64,000 bases of DNA from contig JAEZEH010000094.1 of assembly GCA_023417785.1 (NCBI GenBank), positions 27,227 through 91,226 of the forward strand. The letters are read 5' to 3'. This DNA comes from Bacteroidota bacterium. Its GTDB lineage: Bacteria; Bacteroidota; Bacteroidia; Cytophagales; Cyclobacteriaceae. Every line of letters starts with the position of its first letter. Positions within the stretch are counted from its first letter, which is position 1. This document shows, piece by piece, positions 1-8,655 of the stretch. The position numbers and the translations under genes are program-made. Under the pieces are notes generated by a model. The model searched no databases and had not been told where the DNA came from. It saw only the letters and a program-made list of their open reading frames with translations.

Positions 1-266
1 TTGCCAATGCACGTCTGCTGGATGAAAATAACATCGATACTTCACGGGTTTCCATCCTTTCAAAAGTCACTATCAAGAATAAGAAGAACGGTAAATCCGT
101 GTCTTATACTCTCGTGTCGGAAGAAGAAGCTGATTTGAAGGCTGGCAAAATTTCCACAATGTCGCCTATCGGAAAAGGTCTGCTCGGAAAACAAAAAGGT
201 GAAACCGCGAAGATTGTTACTCCGGCGGGAGAAGTCGAACTTGTCGTGATGGATATTACTGCGTAA
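1..266 (+). CDS. greA: Transcription elongation factor GreA, 3' end only
   Basis: The reading frame enters from the left edge (first full codon at 3) and encodes about 87 C-terminal residues. The run SPIGKGLLGKQKGE followed by TPAGEVELVV is the C-terminal FKBP-like domain of GreA, which binds RNA polymerase near the secondary channel; the N-terminal coiled coil that stimulates cleavage of backtracked RNA lies outside the window. The stop codon is 3 bp before the HIT-family gene, so the two are probably cotranscribed. Confidence 0.9.
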   Translation, partial: ANARLLDENNIDTSRVSILSKVTIKNKKNGKSVSYTLVSEEEADLKAGKISTMSPIGKGLLGKQKGETAKIVTPAGEVELVVMDITA

Positions 267-269
267 GCT

Positions 270-665
270 ATGGCGTCTATCTTTTCGAAAATTATTAACC
301 GTGAAATCCCGGGTTTTATCGTCGCTGAAGACGAACGGTATATTGCGTTTCTCGATATCAATCCGCTCGTGCAGGGTCACGTGCTCGTTGTTCCTAAAAA
401 GGAAGTCGATTACATCTTCGACATGGAGGATGAATCACTGGGTGGTCTTATGATTTTCGCGAAGAAGGTTGCTGTCGCTGTTAAGAAAAGTGTCTCATGC
501 AAACGGATCGGTGTGGCTGTTATCGGACTGGAAGTGCCTCATACGCATATTCACCTTGTGCCTATGAACAGTATGGGTGACATCAATTTCACACAGCCGA
601 AACTAAATCCGTCAAAAGACGAGCTATCGTCAGTCCAACAGAAGATAACGGCAAATTTCAAGTAA
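270..665 (+). CDS. HIT family (histidine triad) protein
   Basis: A 131-residue protein with the histidine triad HTHIHLVP at residues 91-98 (H91, H93, H95), the nucleotide phosphate-binding and catalytic motif of the HIT superfamily. The N-terminus (SIFSKIINREIPGFIVAED) is typical of HINT-like branches that hydrolyse purine nucleoside phosphoramidates or nucleotidyl adducts. The true substrate cannot be read from sequence. Length is normal for the family. It starts 3 bp after greA and is followed by a strong hairpin terminator, so greA and this gene end one transcription unit. Confidence 0.92.
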   Translation: MASIFSKIINREIPGFIVAEDERYIAFLDINPLVQGHVLVVPKKEVDYIFDMEDESLGGLMIFAKKVAVAVKKSVSCKRIGVAVIGLEVPHTHIHLVPMNSMGDINFTQPKLNPSKDELSSVQQKITANFK

Positions 666-680
666 GAAGAGCTACTTGAA

Positions 681-720
681 AAAGAAGGGACACTCTCATC
701 GGAGCGTCCCTTCTTTTTTT
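681..720 (+). terminator. Rho-independent terminator after greA-HIT unit
   Basis: An 11-bp perfect stem AAAGAAGGGAC (681-691) / GTCCCTTCTTT (706-716) is followed by a T run to 721. It lies 16 bp after the HIT stop and before the 3' end of the convergent pgk gene. The A-rich 5' arm means it could also stop transcription coming from pgk on the minus strand. Confidence 0.85.
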
Positions 721-734
721 TGTGAAAGGCGGTA

Positions 735-1922
735 TCACTTGTCAAGCGCTGCTACTCCGGGAAGCACTTTACCTTCGAAGTATTCCAGCAACGCACCGCC
801 ACCGGTTGATACATAGCTGACGTCATCGTTAAAACCAAGTTGGTTTACGGCAGCAGCTGAATCGCCGCCGCCGATCAATGAAAAGCCCCCATTTTTGGTT
901 GCCTTCACTACGGCTTCCGCGATACCTTTTGTTCCTGCGGCGAATTTTTCCATTTCAAAAACACCCATCGGCCCATTCCAAAGAATAGTCTTCGACGCCT
1001 CGATGGTTTTTTTGAAGACTTCGGTAGCCTGTGGACCAATATCCAGGCCCATCCAGCCATCCTTGATATTATTGTTGTTGGCGATATCCGTATTTGCATT
1101 CGCATCGAACTTATCAGCAATTACGCTGTCGATAGGAAGCAGTAATTCGACGCCTTTTGTTTTTGCCTTTTGAATAAGCTCTTTGGCCAGATCAAGTTTA
1201 TCAGCCTCGACCAGCGAGTTTCCGACATTTCCACCCATTGCTTTGAAAAATGTATACGCCATGCCTCCACCAATGATAAGGTTGTTCACGCGGTCGAGGA
1301 GGTTTTCAATAATCAGAATCTTATCTGAAATCTTGGCGCCTCCCATAATTGCCGTGAATGGCCGGGTAGTATTCTCAAGAACTTTTCTCGCATTCTCAAG
1401 TTCAGCGCCCATAACAAGTCCGGCGCCTTTCTCATTAAAGAACTGCGCGACAACCGTTGTGGATGCGTGAGCACGATGTGCCGTGCCGAAGGCATCATTT
1501 ACATAAATATCCCCATGCTTGCTGAGTTTTTCTGCGAACCCCACATCGCCTTTTTCTTCCTGCTTGTAAAAGCGAAGGTTTTCGAGCAGCAGAACTTCAC
1601 CCGGCTGAAGGGCCGCTGAAAGTTTAAACGCTTCGTCACCGATACAGTCGCCGGTAAATTTCACCGGTTGTCCAAGTAGCTCTTCCGTTTTTTTGATGGT
1701 ATGCTTGAGAGAGTATTTTTCCTCGGGTCCTTCCTTTGGCCGGCCCAGGTGCGACATCAGCACACAACTTCCGCCGTCTTTTAATATTTTTTTAAGAGTG
1801 GGTATGGTCGCGCGTATGCGGTTGTCGTCTGTTACATTAAGACTTTTGTCCAGAGGAACATTGAAGTCGACTCGGATAAGAGCGCGTTTTCCTTTGAAAT
1901 TGATGTCGTTAATCGTTTTCAT
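735..1922 (-). CDS. pgk: Phosphoglycerate kinase
   Basis: Encodes 395 residues when started at the ATG at 1922 (MKTINDINFKGKRALIRVDFN), the usual length. The open frame extends 23 codons further upstream, but that extension is not conserved in the family. Substrate-binding motifs RVDFNVPLD and SHLGRPK are near the N-terminus, and the C-terminal nucleotide-binding signature GGGDSAAAV is present. The enzyme transfers phosphate from 1,3-bisphosphoglycerate to ADP in glycolysis and works in reverse in gluconeogenesis. A perfect -7 promoter motif lies about 115 bp upstream. pfkA, another glycolytic gene on the same strand, lies upstream behind its own terminator. Confidence 0.97.
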   Translation of the reverse strand: MKTINDINFKGKRALIRVDFNVPLDKSLNVTDDNRIRATIPTLKKILKDGGSCVLMSHLGRPKEGPEEKYSLKHTIKKTEELLGQPVKFTGDCIGDEAFKLSAALQPGEVLLLENLRFYKQEEKGDVGFAEKLSKHGDIYVNDAFGTAHRAHASTTVVAQFFNEKGAGLVMGAELENARKVLENTTRPFTAIMGGAKISDKILIIENLLDRVNNLIIGGGMAYTFFKAMGGNVGNSLVEADKLDLAKELIQKAKTKGVELLLPIDSVIADKFDANANTDIANNNNIKDGWMGLDIGPQATEVFKKTIEASKTILWNGPMGVFEMEKFAAGTKGIAEAVVKATKNGGFSLIGGGDSAAAVNQLGFNDDVSYVSTGGGALLEYFEGKVLPGVAALDK

Positions 1923-2035
1923 AGTAGTTGTAGAAATGGTTTTGAAGTACTTTTCTTTCCCCGAAAGGGCAGGGTCATGCGTTGGAAGCAATTATCTCTA
2001 CCCGGGTAGCACGGTAAGGTCAATTCGAGCGAATG

Positions 2036-2043
2036 CAAAACTA
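2036..2043 (-). promoter_or_regulatory. Candidate -7 promoter element for pgk
   Basis: On the minus strand the bases read TAGTTTTG, an exact match to the Bacteroidota consensus TAnnTTTG. It lies between the pfkA terminator and the pgk start. No clear TTTG was found at the expected distance upstream, so only the -7 box supports it. Confidence 0.5.
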
Positions 2044-2074
2044 AACTTTTTGGTCTCTTTCATGCTATGACATA

Positions 2075-2102
2075 AATAAAAAAGCCGGTGAAGATTCCGG
2101 CT
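2075..2102 (-). terminator. Rho-independent terminator after pfkA
   Basis: Reading the minus strand, AGCCGG (2102-2097) pairs with CCGGCT (2088-2083) around an 8-base loop and runs into a T tract (2083-2075, interrupted by one A). It begins 30 bp after the pfkA stop and separates pfkA from pgk. Confidence 0.75.
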
Positions 2103-2131
2103 CTGTAGTACAAACCATTGTGGCCTGGCTA

Positions 2132-3232
2132 CTAATCGCCGAAGCTAATGCCCATTCCTTTGGCTGCCCGTACAAGGAAAGAATCCTTGTCAACGAAGTT
2201 ATAATTTTGGGTAGCTTCTTCGAGGGATACGGAGGTCACTTCATTATTGCGGAACGCCACCATCTGTCCGAATTTCCCTTCATGAATGAGCTCAAACGCC
2301 TTCACACCGTATAGTGTCGCCAGGATTCGGTCATAAGCTACTGGTGTACCGCCGCGTTGCACGTGGCCCAAAACGGTTTCACGAATCTCCATCTGACAAC
2401 CGGCTTCCTTTAACTGTCTGGAAAGCTGAAACGCGACTCCGCCCAAACGCACGTGTTCCGAACCTTTATCATTTTGACTTGATGTGATTGTTCCCGCTTT
2501 TGGCTTGGCGCCTTCAGCGATAACAATGTTGGCAAAGCCCCTTCCGTTTTTATATCGCGCGTTGAGTTTTTTCACAATCTTGGTGATATCATACGGAATC
2601 TCAGGAATGAGGCAGATCTCCGCACCTCCGGCAATTGCCGTGTGAAGGGCGATCCAACCCGCATCGCGGCCCATCACTTCCATGATCATTGTTCGGTGAT
2701 GACTTTCAGCGGTTGTCACCAGTTTGTCGATACTATCTGTGGCAATCTGGACTGCTGTTTGAAAACCGAATGTAACATCGGTTGCCGAAAGATCGTTATC
2801 GATAGTTTTGGGCACCCCAATGATGTTAAGACCCTTGTCAAAAAGTGCTTTGGAAATCCGTTGGGATCCATCGCCACCAATATTAACTACCGCGTGAAAT
2901 CCCAGGTCCTTGATACGCTTAACAAGTTCTGCAGAGCGGTCAATGAATTTTACCGTTCCATCCGGTTGGGTTACCGGAAAATTTATCGGATTCCCTTTAT
3001 TCGTCGTTTTTAAAATGGTTCCCCCTTTAACATGTATTCCTGCAGTTTTCTTACTGGTAAGTTTTATCAGCTCAGTTGGTTCGTTGAAAACACCGTTGAA
3101 AGCTTCAACACTGCCGTACACTTCCCAGTTCTTCTCCCTCCGCGCCGTTTTCGCGAGGCCGCGGATTACAGCGTTTAACCCCGGGCAATCCCCGCCTCCT
3201 GTAAGAACCAGAATCTTTTTAACTTTATCCAT
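2132..3232 (-). CDS. pfkA: 6-phosphofructokinase
   Basis: A 366-residue phosphofructokinase, longer than the about 320-residue E. coli enzyme. The N-terminal TGGGDCPGLNAVIRG is the glycine-rich nucleotide-binding start. GGDGS (119-123) and PKTIDND (141-147) hold the residues that set the phosphoryl donor. The Gly in GGDGS favours ATP, whereas the Lys in PKTIDND is usual in pyrophosphate-dependent enzymes, so the protein has a mixed signature. The fructose 6-phosphate region (MGRDAGWIA, about 190-198) and a C-terminal HVQRGGTP are present. ATP use is the more likely reading. It commits sugar to glycolysis in the cytoplasm and ends in its own terminator ahead of pgk. Confidence 0.95.
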   Translation of the reverse strand: MDKVKKILVLTGGGDCPGLNAVIRGLAKTARREKNWEVYGSVEAFNGVFNEPTELIKLTSKKTAGIHVKGGTILKTTNKGNPINFPVTQPDGTVKFIDRSAELVKRIKDLGFHAVVNIGGDGSQRISKALFDKGLNIIGVPKTIDNDLSATDVTFGFQTAVQIATDSIDKLVTTAESHHRTMIMEVMGRDAGWIALHTAIAGGAEICLIPEIPYDITKIVKKLNARYKNGRGFANIVIAEGAKPKAGTITSSQNDKGSEHVRLGGVAFQLSRQLKEAGCQMEIRETVLGHVQRGGTPVAYDRILATLYGVKAFELIHEGKFGQMVAFRNNEVTSVSLEEATQNYNFVDKDSFLVRAAKGMGISFGD

Positions 3233-3305
3233 TTGTGTATTGTTATTGCGTTAGCGGTTCAAATAAAAAGAAAAAGTGACGAGCAAAAGAAAACTTAATA
3301 CGTTT

Positions 3306-4262
3306 TTATTCCTGATTTTGAGCAGCTGCCCTTCGTAAACGATCATTTATTGCACGGCCAAGTCCAACGTCAGGTACCGGCTCGGCAAGCACGACATCCA
3401 CATCCATTTTATCGAAGGCCCGTAGTGCACTGAATAAATTTTTAGCCGCCTCTTCGAGGTTTTCCTGAGGGGACAAAATAATCTGATTCGGTGAATTGAA
3501 ATCGTTTGAAAAAGAAAGTATACCGGAACAGCTCGCTGGATACCTTTGCAGGAGCTCAGTAAGATTCCCAAGAATCAGTCGTTTCGTCGGGGCATAATGA
3601 CTGGTGAGTTGTCCTGGGCTTTTGGGCTTCGAAGTTGAATGAGCCTGAATGCGCACTTGTCCTATTATGCTTTCGATCTTTTCTATGCTTAGTCCGCCGA
3701 GGCGATAGACCACCGGCTCACCAGACTCAAATCCCATGATTGTTGATTCAATGCCAATAGGACATTGGCCGCCATCGAGGATGTAAGGGATACTGTTTCC
3801 CAGTTGTTCGGCAACGTGCTCAGGGCGGGTCGGACTTACGTATCCAAATGGATTTGCGCTAGGAGCGGCAAGCGGAAACGTTAATTCCTGCAGTAGCTGC
3901 CGGGTAAGGATATGATCGGGGCAACGCAGCCCTACCGTTTCCATTCCGGACGTGACGATATCCGGAATGATATCTTTCTTTGGCAGTACCAGCGTGAGTG
4001 GCCCCGGCCAGAAATACGTGGCCAGCCGGTATGCCTGATGGGGAATACTGTTGACGTAGAGTTGCGCCGCATCCAGGTCGGGCACGTGCACAATGAGCGG
4101 ATCAAACTCCGGACGGTTTTTTACTGCAAAGATTCGCGCCACGGCAGTACCATCAAGTGCGTTGGCCGCGAGGCCGTATACGGTTTCCGTGGGAATGGCG
4201 ACAAGCTCACCTTTATCGAGGAGCGATTTAGCCTTCTTTATATCAGTACCGGTTTCTGCCAT
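3306..4262 (-). CDS. sua5: L-threonylcarbamoyladenylate synthase, Sua5 type
   Basis: Encodes 318 residues: a YrdC-like catalytic domain (about 1-205) followed by the linker KSPGQLTSHYAP and a Sua5 C-terminal domain, the longer Sua5/TsaC2 architecture rather than the short TsaC form. YrdC motifs include IPTETVYGLAANA near the N-terminus and the PSANPFGYVSPT segment. It condenses threonine, bicarbonate and ATP into threonylcarbamoyl-AMP, the first step of the t6A37 modification in ANN-decoding tRNAs. It is divergent from the serine hydrolase gene, with about 60 bp between the starts. Confidence 0.93.
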   Translation of the reverse strand: MAETGTDIKKAKSLLDKGELVAIPTETVYGLAANALDGTAVARIFAVKNRPEFDPLIVHVPDLDAAQLYVNSIPHQAYRLATYFWPGPLTLVLPKKDIIPDIVTSGMETVGLRCPDHILTRQLLQELTFPLAAPSANPFGYVSPTRPEHVAEQLGNSIPYILDGGQCPIGIESTIMGFESGEPVVYRLGGLSIEKIESIIGQVRIQAHSTSKPKSPGQLTSHYAPTKRLILGNLTELLQRYPASCSGILSFSNDFNSPNQIILSPQENLEEAAKNLFSALRAFDKMDVDVVLAEPVPDVGLGRAINDRLRRAAAQNQE

Positions 4263-4320
4263 TTAGACTCTAAAAAAAACGTTCGCAAAAAAGCGCTAAC
4301 TTCCATTCGATTGCCAATCT

Positions 4321-5262
4321 ATGACAAAAGTCCTTCTTCTTAAAATTCTTGTTATGATACGAATGATCGCATTACTCGTTGCAATGAGTGTTTGTATTCC
4401 TGCCGTAGCCCAGAAAGGAGACAAAGTACTACAACGCAAGCTGGAAAATCTTACGCGAGACTTTCAGGGCGATGTCGGAATCTATGTCCGCCATCTGTCC
4501 AAAGGTCACGAAATGCAAATAAACGCCGACACGCTGTTCCCAACAGCTTCGATGATCAAAATACCGATTACCATCGGTGTATTCGCAAAACTTGAGAGTG
4601 GCGAGTTGGATTATCGTCAGGAAATGATTTATCGCGATTCGTTGCTGTACGAAGGTGTTGATCTGCTCGGTTCTTTTAAAGACGGTGAAAAAATCGAACT
4701 TAGCAAGATGCTTATGCTGATGATCACAATGAGTGATAATACTGCCAGCTTATGGTGTCAGCACCTTGCGGGGACAGGCACGGCGATCAATACGTGGCTC
4801 GCAAATAACGGGTTTGTGCATACACGGGTGAACTCCAGAACGCCGGGACGGGAGCCAAACCGCTCGCGCTATGGGTGGGGTCAGACGACGCCTCGCGAAA
4901 TGGCCGAGCTCGTCGTGCGCATACGCGAAGGCAAGGTAATCAGTAAGCGAAGCAGCGAACGCATATATAGAAACCTATGTAACATATACTGGGATTCCGA
5001 ATCGCTCTCGCAGATTCCTCCTCATATACAGGTTGCATCGAAACAAGGTGCCGTCGACGAGACGCGAGCCGAGGTGGTATTGGTAAATGCGCCGCATGGG
5101 GACTACGTGTTCTGCGTGATTACAAAAAATCAAAAGGATACAAGTTGGACGCGCGAAAACGAAGGGTATGTTCTCCTGCGAAATGTGTCCCGCCTGTTGT
5201 GGGAACATTTTGAGCCAAACGAAAAGTGGGAACCTGCTCAGGGCATTTCGACGTGGTACTGA
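4321..5262 (+). CDS. Class A beta-lactamase-like serine hydrolase
   Basis: Up to 313 residues; the ATG at 4354 gives a cleaner 20-residue signal peptide (MIRMIALLVAMSVCIPAVAQ) and may be the real start. The beta-lactamase/PBP fold motifs are present: SMIK (77-80) for the SxxK nucleophile, SDN (138-140), and KQG (241-243) where class A enzymes have KTG. The omega-loop region (REPN, about 177-180) keeps a Glu but not the full ExxLN spacing. This pattern fits periplasmic serine hydrolases of the class A superfamily whose activity may be on peptidoglycan or an unknown ester rather than on antibiotics. Resistance should not be inferred. Confidence 0.8.
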   Translation: MTKVLLLKILVMIRMIALLVAMSVCIPAVAQKGDKVLQRKLENLTRDFQGDVGIYVRHLSKGHEMQINADTLFPTASMIKIPITIGVFAKLESGELDYRQEMIYRDSLLYEGVDLLGSFKDGEKIELSKMLMLMITMSDNTASLWCQHLAGTGTAINTWLANNGFVHTRVNSRTPGREPNRSRYGWGQTTPREMAELVVRIREGKVISKRSSERIYRNLCNIYWDSESLSQIPPHIQVASKQGAVDETRAEVVLVNAPHGDYVFCVITKNQKDTSWTRENEGYVLLRNVSRLLWEHFEPNEKWEPAQGISTWY

Positions 5263-5376
5263 TCAGTTCAAGCCTGAACGATTGAATGTTTAAGGCTGAC
5301 CTCAAAAATAAACGGCCACAGCCGGGGTAGCTTCACTTTGGATCCTATTCTTTAATTTGCAGTGAATTAGTAACTC

Positions 5377-5538
5377 ATGAGTAATAAAACACGCTCTATT
5401 CTGAAAGCAATCGCAGTTGTCCTCGTATTGGTTGCTGTAGCTATTCACCTGGGCTGGATCTCCATTCCGGCCATAAATATGTATCGCTTCTGGATGGTAA
5501 TCCTCGCCTTCGGACTAATGCTTATTACCAGCAAATAG
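5377..5538 (+). CDS. Small two-helix membrane protein
   Basis: A 53-residue frame starting MSNKTRSILKA, with two hydrophobic segments (about residues 11-28 and 37-50) separated by a short GWISIPAIN stretch. No family is recognised, but the layout resembles the small inner-membrane proteins often seen in Bacteroidota genomes. It follows the serine hydrolase by 114 bp and its 3' end overlaps the convergent Nudix gene by 24 bp. The regular hydrophobic pattern and Lys/Arg-rich N-terminus argue that it is real. Confidence 0.6.
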   Translation: MSNKTRSILKAIAVVLVLVAVAIHLGWISIPAINMYRFWMVILAFGLMLITSK

Positions 5539-6069
5539 CCCGTTTGTTTTTGTCGCCATCCGGACAATTGAATCACCTCCATTGGTTACGCTGGAGATTT
5601 CATTCATTGAAAACCATTTTACCGCGTGTGATTCATCATTAATCAAAAGTTGACTCTTGCCGTTCACCTGAAGAAGAAAACGGATGTCGTAGTGATAATG
5701 CTGCGGGAAATCCGGTCGCGCGGGAATACCATGTATATCGATGTCGAATATTCCGGAATGAGCAATGAACATCTGCAACCCCGTTTCTTCCATCACTTCT
5801 TTTTTTGCAACCCTGACAACGTCTTCGTCCCCATCAGCGTGGCCTCCTGGTTGAAGCCAGCGATCCAGTTTCCTGTGATGAAGGAGGAGAACGTTTTCCG
5901 CATTCTCGTCAATGATCCATGCCGAAGCCGTTATGTGGCCGGGAAGGTGATCACGATAATAGGCGCGAGGATGCGCCAATAGCTCCACGAATTTTGGAAT
6001 GAATTCCTCTTCTTCGGCGTAGCCGGTCACGTAGTTGCGCAGCGTATCAATCAGGTGTTGCCGGTTCAA
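5515..6069 (-). CDS. Nudix hydrolase
   Basis: A 184-residue protein with a Nudix box at residues 76-98 (G, then E82, KE at 90-91, EE, GL), matching Gx5Ex7REUxEExGU with Lys replacing Arg. The conserved glutamates bind the metal that hydrolyses nucleoside diphosphates linked to another moiety; the substrate is unknown. A TTG start at 6069 is used here because an in-frame stop lies a few codons upstream and no ATG occurs before the domain. It is divergent from the IolW-like oxidoreductase and convergent with the 53-residue membrane protein. Confidence 0.88.
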   Translation of the reverse strand: MNRQHLIDTLRNYVTGYAEEEEFIPKFVELLAHPRAYYRDHLPGHITASAWIIDENAENVLLLHHRKLDRWLQPGGHADGDEDVVRVAKKEVMEETGLQMFIAHSGIFDIDIHGIPARPDFPQHYHYDIRFLLQVNGKSQLLINDESHAVKWFSMNEISSVTNGGDSIVRMATKTNGLFAGNKH

Positions 6070-6161
6070 GTGTTTGATTTTTTAGTCAAGTATAACTAAC
6101 ATCGTTGAAAGATGTTCTCCAAACGGATTTTTTTGGTAACTATACAAAAGAACGACTGCAA

Positions 6162-7202
6162 ATGAATCAACCGGTTAAAACGGCACTTCTTTCCTATGGT
6201 ATGTCGGGCGAGATATTTCACGCGCCCTTTATTTCCTCGCTACCTGAGTTTGAACTTGCAGTCATTGTTCAACGAAAATCCAGTTCGGCGAAAGAGCGGT
6301 ATCCGCAAGTCCGGATAGCGAAATCAATTGACGAAGCAATCGCAGACCCTGAAACAGAGCTCGTTATAGTAAACACGCCGAACGAAACGCACTTCAGGTT
6401 TGCATTGGCGGCCTTAGAGGCGGGAAAGCATGTTGTAGTTGAAAAGCCATTCACAGTAGATCCGGATGAGGGCACAAAACTCATTGAAACCGCCCGTGCG
6501 ATGAACCGCGTACTTAGTGTATTTCAGAACAGGCGCTGGGATGGCGATTTTATGACCGTTCATAAAATAATTCGCGAAGGCTCGTTAGGCAAACTGGTTG
6601 AATTCGAGGCGCATTACGATCGCTTCCGAAACTACATCGAACCAAATACCTGGAAAGAAGAAAAGCGACCAGGTACAGGTATCCTGTACAATCTTGGTTC
6701 TCACATGCTTGATCAGGTGCTTGTTCTTTTTGGAATGCCGAAGTACATTGACGCGCGTATTGGTGTGCAACGACCCGGTGGTACGGTGGACGATTATTAC
6801 GACATTCGAATGGAATACCCCGGACACCTTGCGATAATCAAGTCGAGCTATCTCGTTAAGGCGGAATTGCCCCGATACATCATCCATGGAACGGAGGGAT
6901 CATTCACAAAATCGGGACTTGATCCACAGGAACAGGACCTTAAAGACAAACGGGATCCCAACAGCCGTGATTGGGGACGGGAAGCTGAAGGTTATTTTGG
7001 GAAACTGGAGACCGTAAAAGGAACGAAGACCGTGGAAACAATCCCCGGAAACTATGCCGCCTTTTACAAGAATATCTATCAGGCAATCCGAAGGGGCGAA
7101 CCGTTAGCGGTAACGCCTGAGGATGCGATTAATGTAATCCGCCTGATTTCGCTTTGCTACGAAAGCGCCAGACAACGAAAAGCAATGAAGTGTGAAATCT
7201 AA
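6162..7202 (+). CDS. Gfo/Idh/MocA oxidoreductase, IolW/YvaA-like
   Basis: 346 residues from the ATG at 6162 (MNQPVKTALLSYGMSG); a longer frame from a TTG at 6105 adds 19 unconserved residues. The Rossmann start is followed by the family motif EKPFTV, and the C-terminal alpha/beta domain carries FQNRRWDGDF and NLGSHMLDQ. These resemble the NADP-dependent scyllo-inositol dehydrogenase IolW/YvaA subgroup more than the Tat-exported oxidoreductases in the same window. There is no signal peptide, so it is cytoplasmic. It precedes the DUF1080 gene by 58 bp in the same direction, which suggests a role in the same sugar oxidation/reduction pathway. Confidence 0.88.
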   Translation: MNQPVKTALLSYGMSGEIFHAPFISSLPEFELAVIVQRKSSSAKERYPQVRIAKSIDEAIADPETELVIVNTPNETHFRFALAALEAGKHVVVEKPFTVDPDEGTKLIETARAMNRVLSVFQNRRWDGDFMTVHKIIREGSLGKLVEFEAHYDRFRNYIEPNTWKEEKRPGTGILYNLGSHMLDQVLVLFGMPKYIDARIGVQRPGGTVDDYYDIRMEYPGHLAIIKSSYLVKAELPRYIIHGTEGSFTKSGLDPQEQDLKDKRDPNSRDWGREAEGYFGKLETVKGTKTVETIPGNYAAFYKNIYQAIRRGEPLAVTPEDAINVIRLISLCYESARQRKAMKCEI

Positions 7203-7260
7203 AGCACTGAATGAACAAACCAGATCACGCCTAAATGTTGATAAATAAACCCGAGAAGAA

Positions 7261-8631
7261 ATGAAAATATACAGCAAGTCACTTGCTATCGTTTTGCTTT
7301 TGCTGACGTTTTGCACGGCCACTGCCCAGGAGAAATGGGTGAAGCTTTTTAACGGAAAAGACCTCAACGGCTGGAAACAACTTGGGGGAAAAGCTACCTA
7401 CGAGGTGAAAGACGGGCAAATTATCGGGACCACTGTTCCTGACGAGCCTAATTCGTTTTTGACCACTACTCAGGACTACGGCGATTTTATTTTGGAACTT
7501 GAGTTCAAACTTGACGCCGAAATGAACTCCGGCATTCAATTCAGAAGCGAAAGCAAACCTGACTACCAGAACGGTAGAGTACACGGTTATCAAATGGAGA
7601 TTGATCCATCGCCGCGTGCGTGGACCGGCGGAATCTATGACGAAGCTCGCAGACAGTGGTTGTATCCGGTTGATTATAATCCGGATGCCCATTCCGCTTA
7701 TAAGAAGAATGACTGGAATAAAGCCCGCATTGAGTGTATCGGGTCCGTTATGCGCACCTGGATCAACGGTATCCCCGTTGCCCATTTGGTCGACGACATG
7801 ACGCCGAAGGGTTTTATCGCGTTGCAAGTGCATTCGATTGGCTCACCGCAGGAAGCTGGTCAGAAGATTCGCTGGAGGGACGTAAGAATCCAAACGACTA
7901 ATCTGAAGGCGTCACCTTACGATAATGTATTTGTAGTGAACCTGATTCCGAACACGGTTTCCGAACAGGAAAAGGAGAACGGCGTAAGATTATTGTTTGA
8001 TGGAAAGACAAACAATGGCTGGCGTGGGGCTCACAAAGACAAGTTCCCTGAAAAGGGCTGGGAAATAAAGGACGGTATGCTACATGTGTTGAGTTCCGGT
8101 GGAGCGGAATCGCAGAATGGCGGAGATATAGTTACGCAGGGTGAATTCGGCGCTTTCGATCTTCAGTTTGAATTCCGGTTGACGCCAGGAGCGAACAGCG
8201 GAGTAAAATATTTTGTCACGGAAACTGAGAAAAACACCGGATCGGCAATTGGGCTCGAGTATCAGATTCTTGATGACGAAAAGCATCCCGATGCAAAGCA
8301 AGGCGTTGTCGGCAACCGAACCCTGGCATCACTTTACGACCTCATTCCATCCATTAAGGTATCCCGCGGCCTTCATCCAATTGGCGAATGGAACAATGGC
8401 CGCATTGTGGTATACCCCGACAGTCGCGTGGAGCATTGGCTGAACGGATACAAAGTAGTGGAATATCAAAGGGGCTCTCAGATTTACAAGGCACTCGTCG
8501 CCAGAAGTAAGTACGCTCAGTGGGAAAATTTTGGCATGGCAGAAAAGGGCAGAATTTTGTTACAGGATCACGGTGATGAGGTGTTCTTCAGAAGTATCAA
8601 AATCCGCGAACTTGCTCCCGGTAAAATGTAA
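7261..8631 (+). CDS. Secreted double-domain DUF1080 protein (3-keto-glycoside hydrolase family)
   Basis: 456 residues with a signal peptide ending near TATAQ (about residue 23). Two DUF1080 jelly-roll domains follow, about 25-215 and 240-452. Both keep parallel landmarks: LFNGKDLNGW and LFDGKTNNGW, NSGIQFRSE and NSGVKYF, and a Gly-Tyr/Glu-Tyr-Gln strand. The Pfam family is named 3-keto-disaccharide hydrolase because characterised members cleave 3-keto-glycosides made by a Gfo/Idh/MocA dehydrogenase. The neighbours on both sides are such oxidoreductases, which supports that role here. Whether both domains are active is not clear from sequence. It lies 24 bp before the Tat oxidoreductase gene. 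Confidence 0.9.
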   Translation: MKIYSKSLAIVLLLLTFCTATAQEKWVKLFNGKDLNGWKQLGGKATYEVKDGQIIGTTVPDEPNSFLTTTQDYGDFILELEFKLDAEMNSGIQFRSESKPDYQNGRVHGYQMEIDPSPRAWTGGIYDEARRQWLYPVDYNPDAHSAYKKNDWNKARIECIGSVMRTWINGIPVAHLVDDMTPKGFIALQVHSIGSPQEAGQKIRWRDVRIQTTNLKASPYDNVFVVNLIPNTVSEQEKENGVRLLFDGKTNNGWRGAHKDKFPEKGWEIKDGMLHVLSSGGAESQNGGDIVTQGEFGAFDLQFEFRLTPGANSGVKYFVTETEKNTGSAIGLEYQILDDEKHPDAKQGVVGNRTLASLYDLIPSIKVSRGLHPIGEWNNGRIVVYPDSRVEHWLNGYKVVEYQRGSQIYKALVARSKYAQWENFGMAEKGRILLQDHGDEVFFRSIKIRELAPGKM

Positions 8632-8655
8632 ACTCCAACGCAAACACCTTTATTC

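Noticed and set aside
4321..5262. Annotation as an antibiotic-resistance beta-lactamase
   Set aside because: The SxxK and SDN motifs are present, but KTG is KQG and the omega-loop Glu/Asn spacing is not kept, so resistance cannot be claimed.
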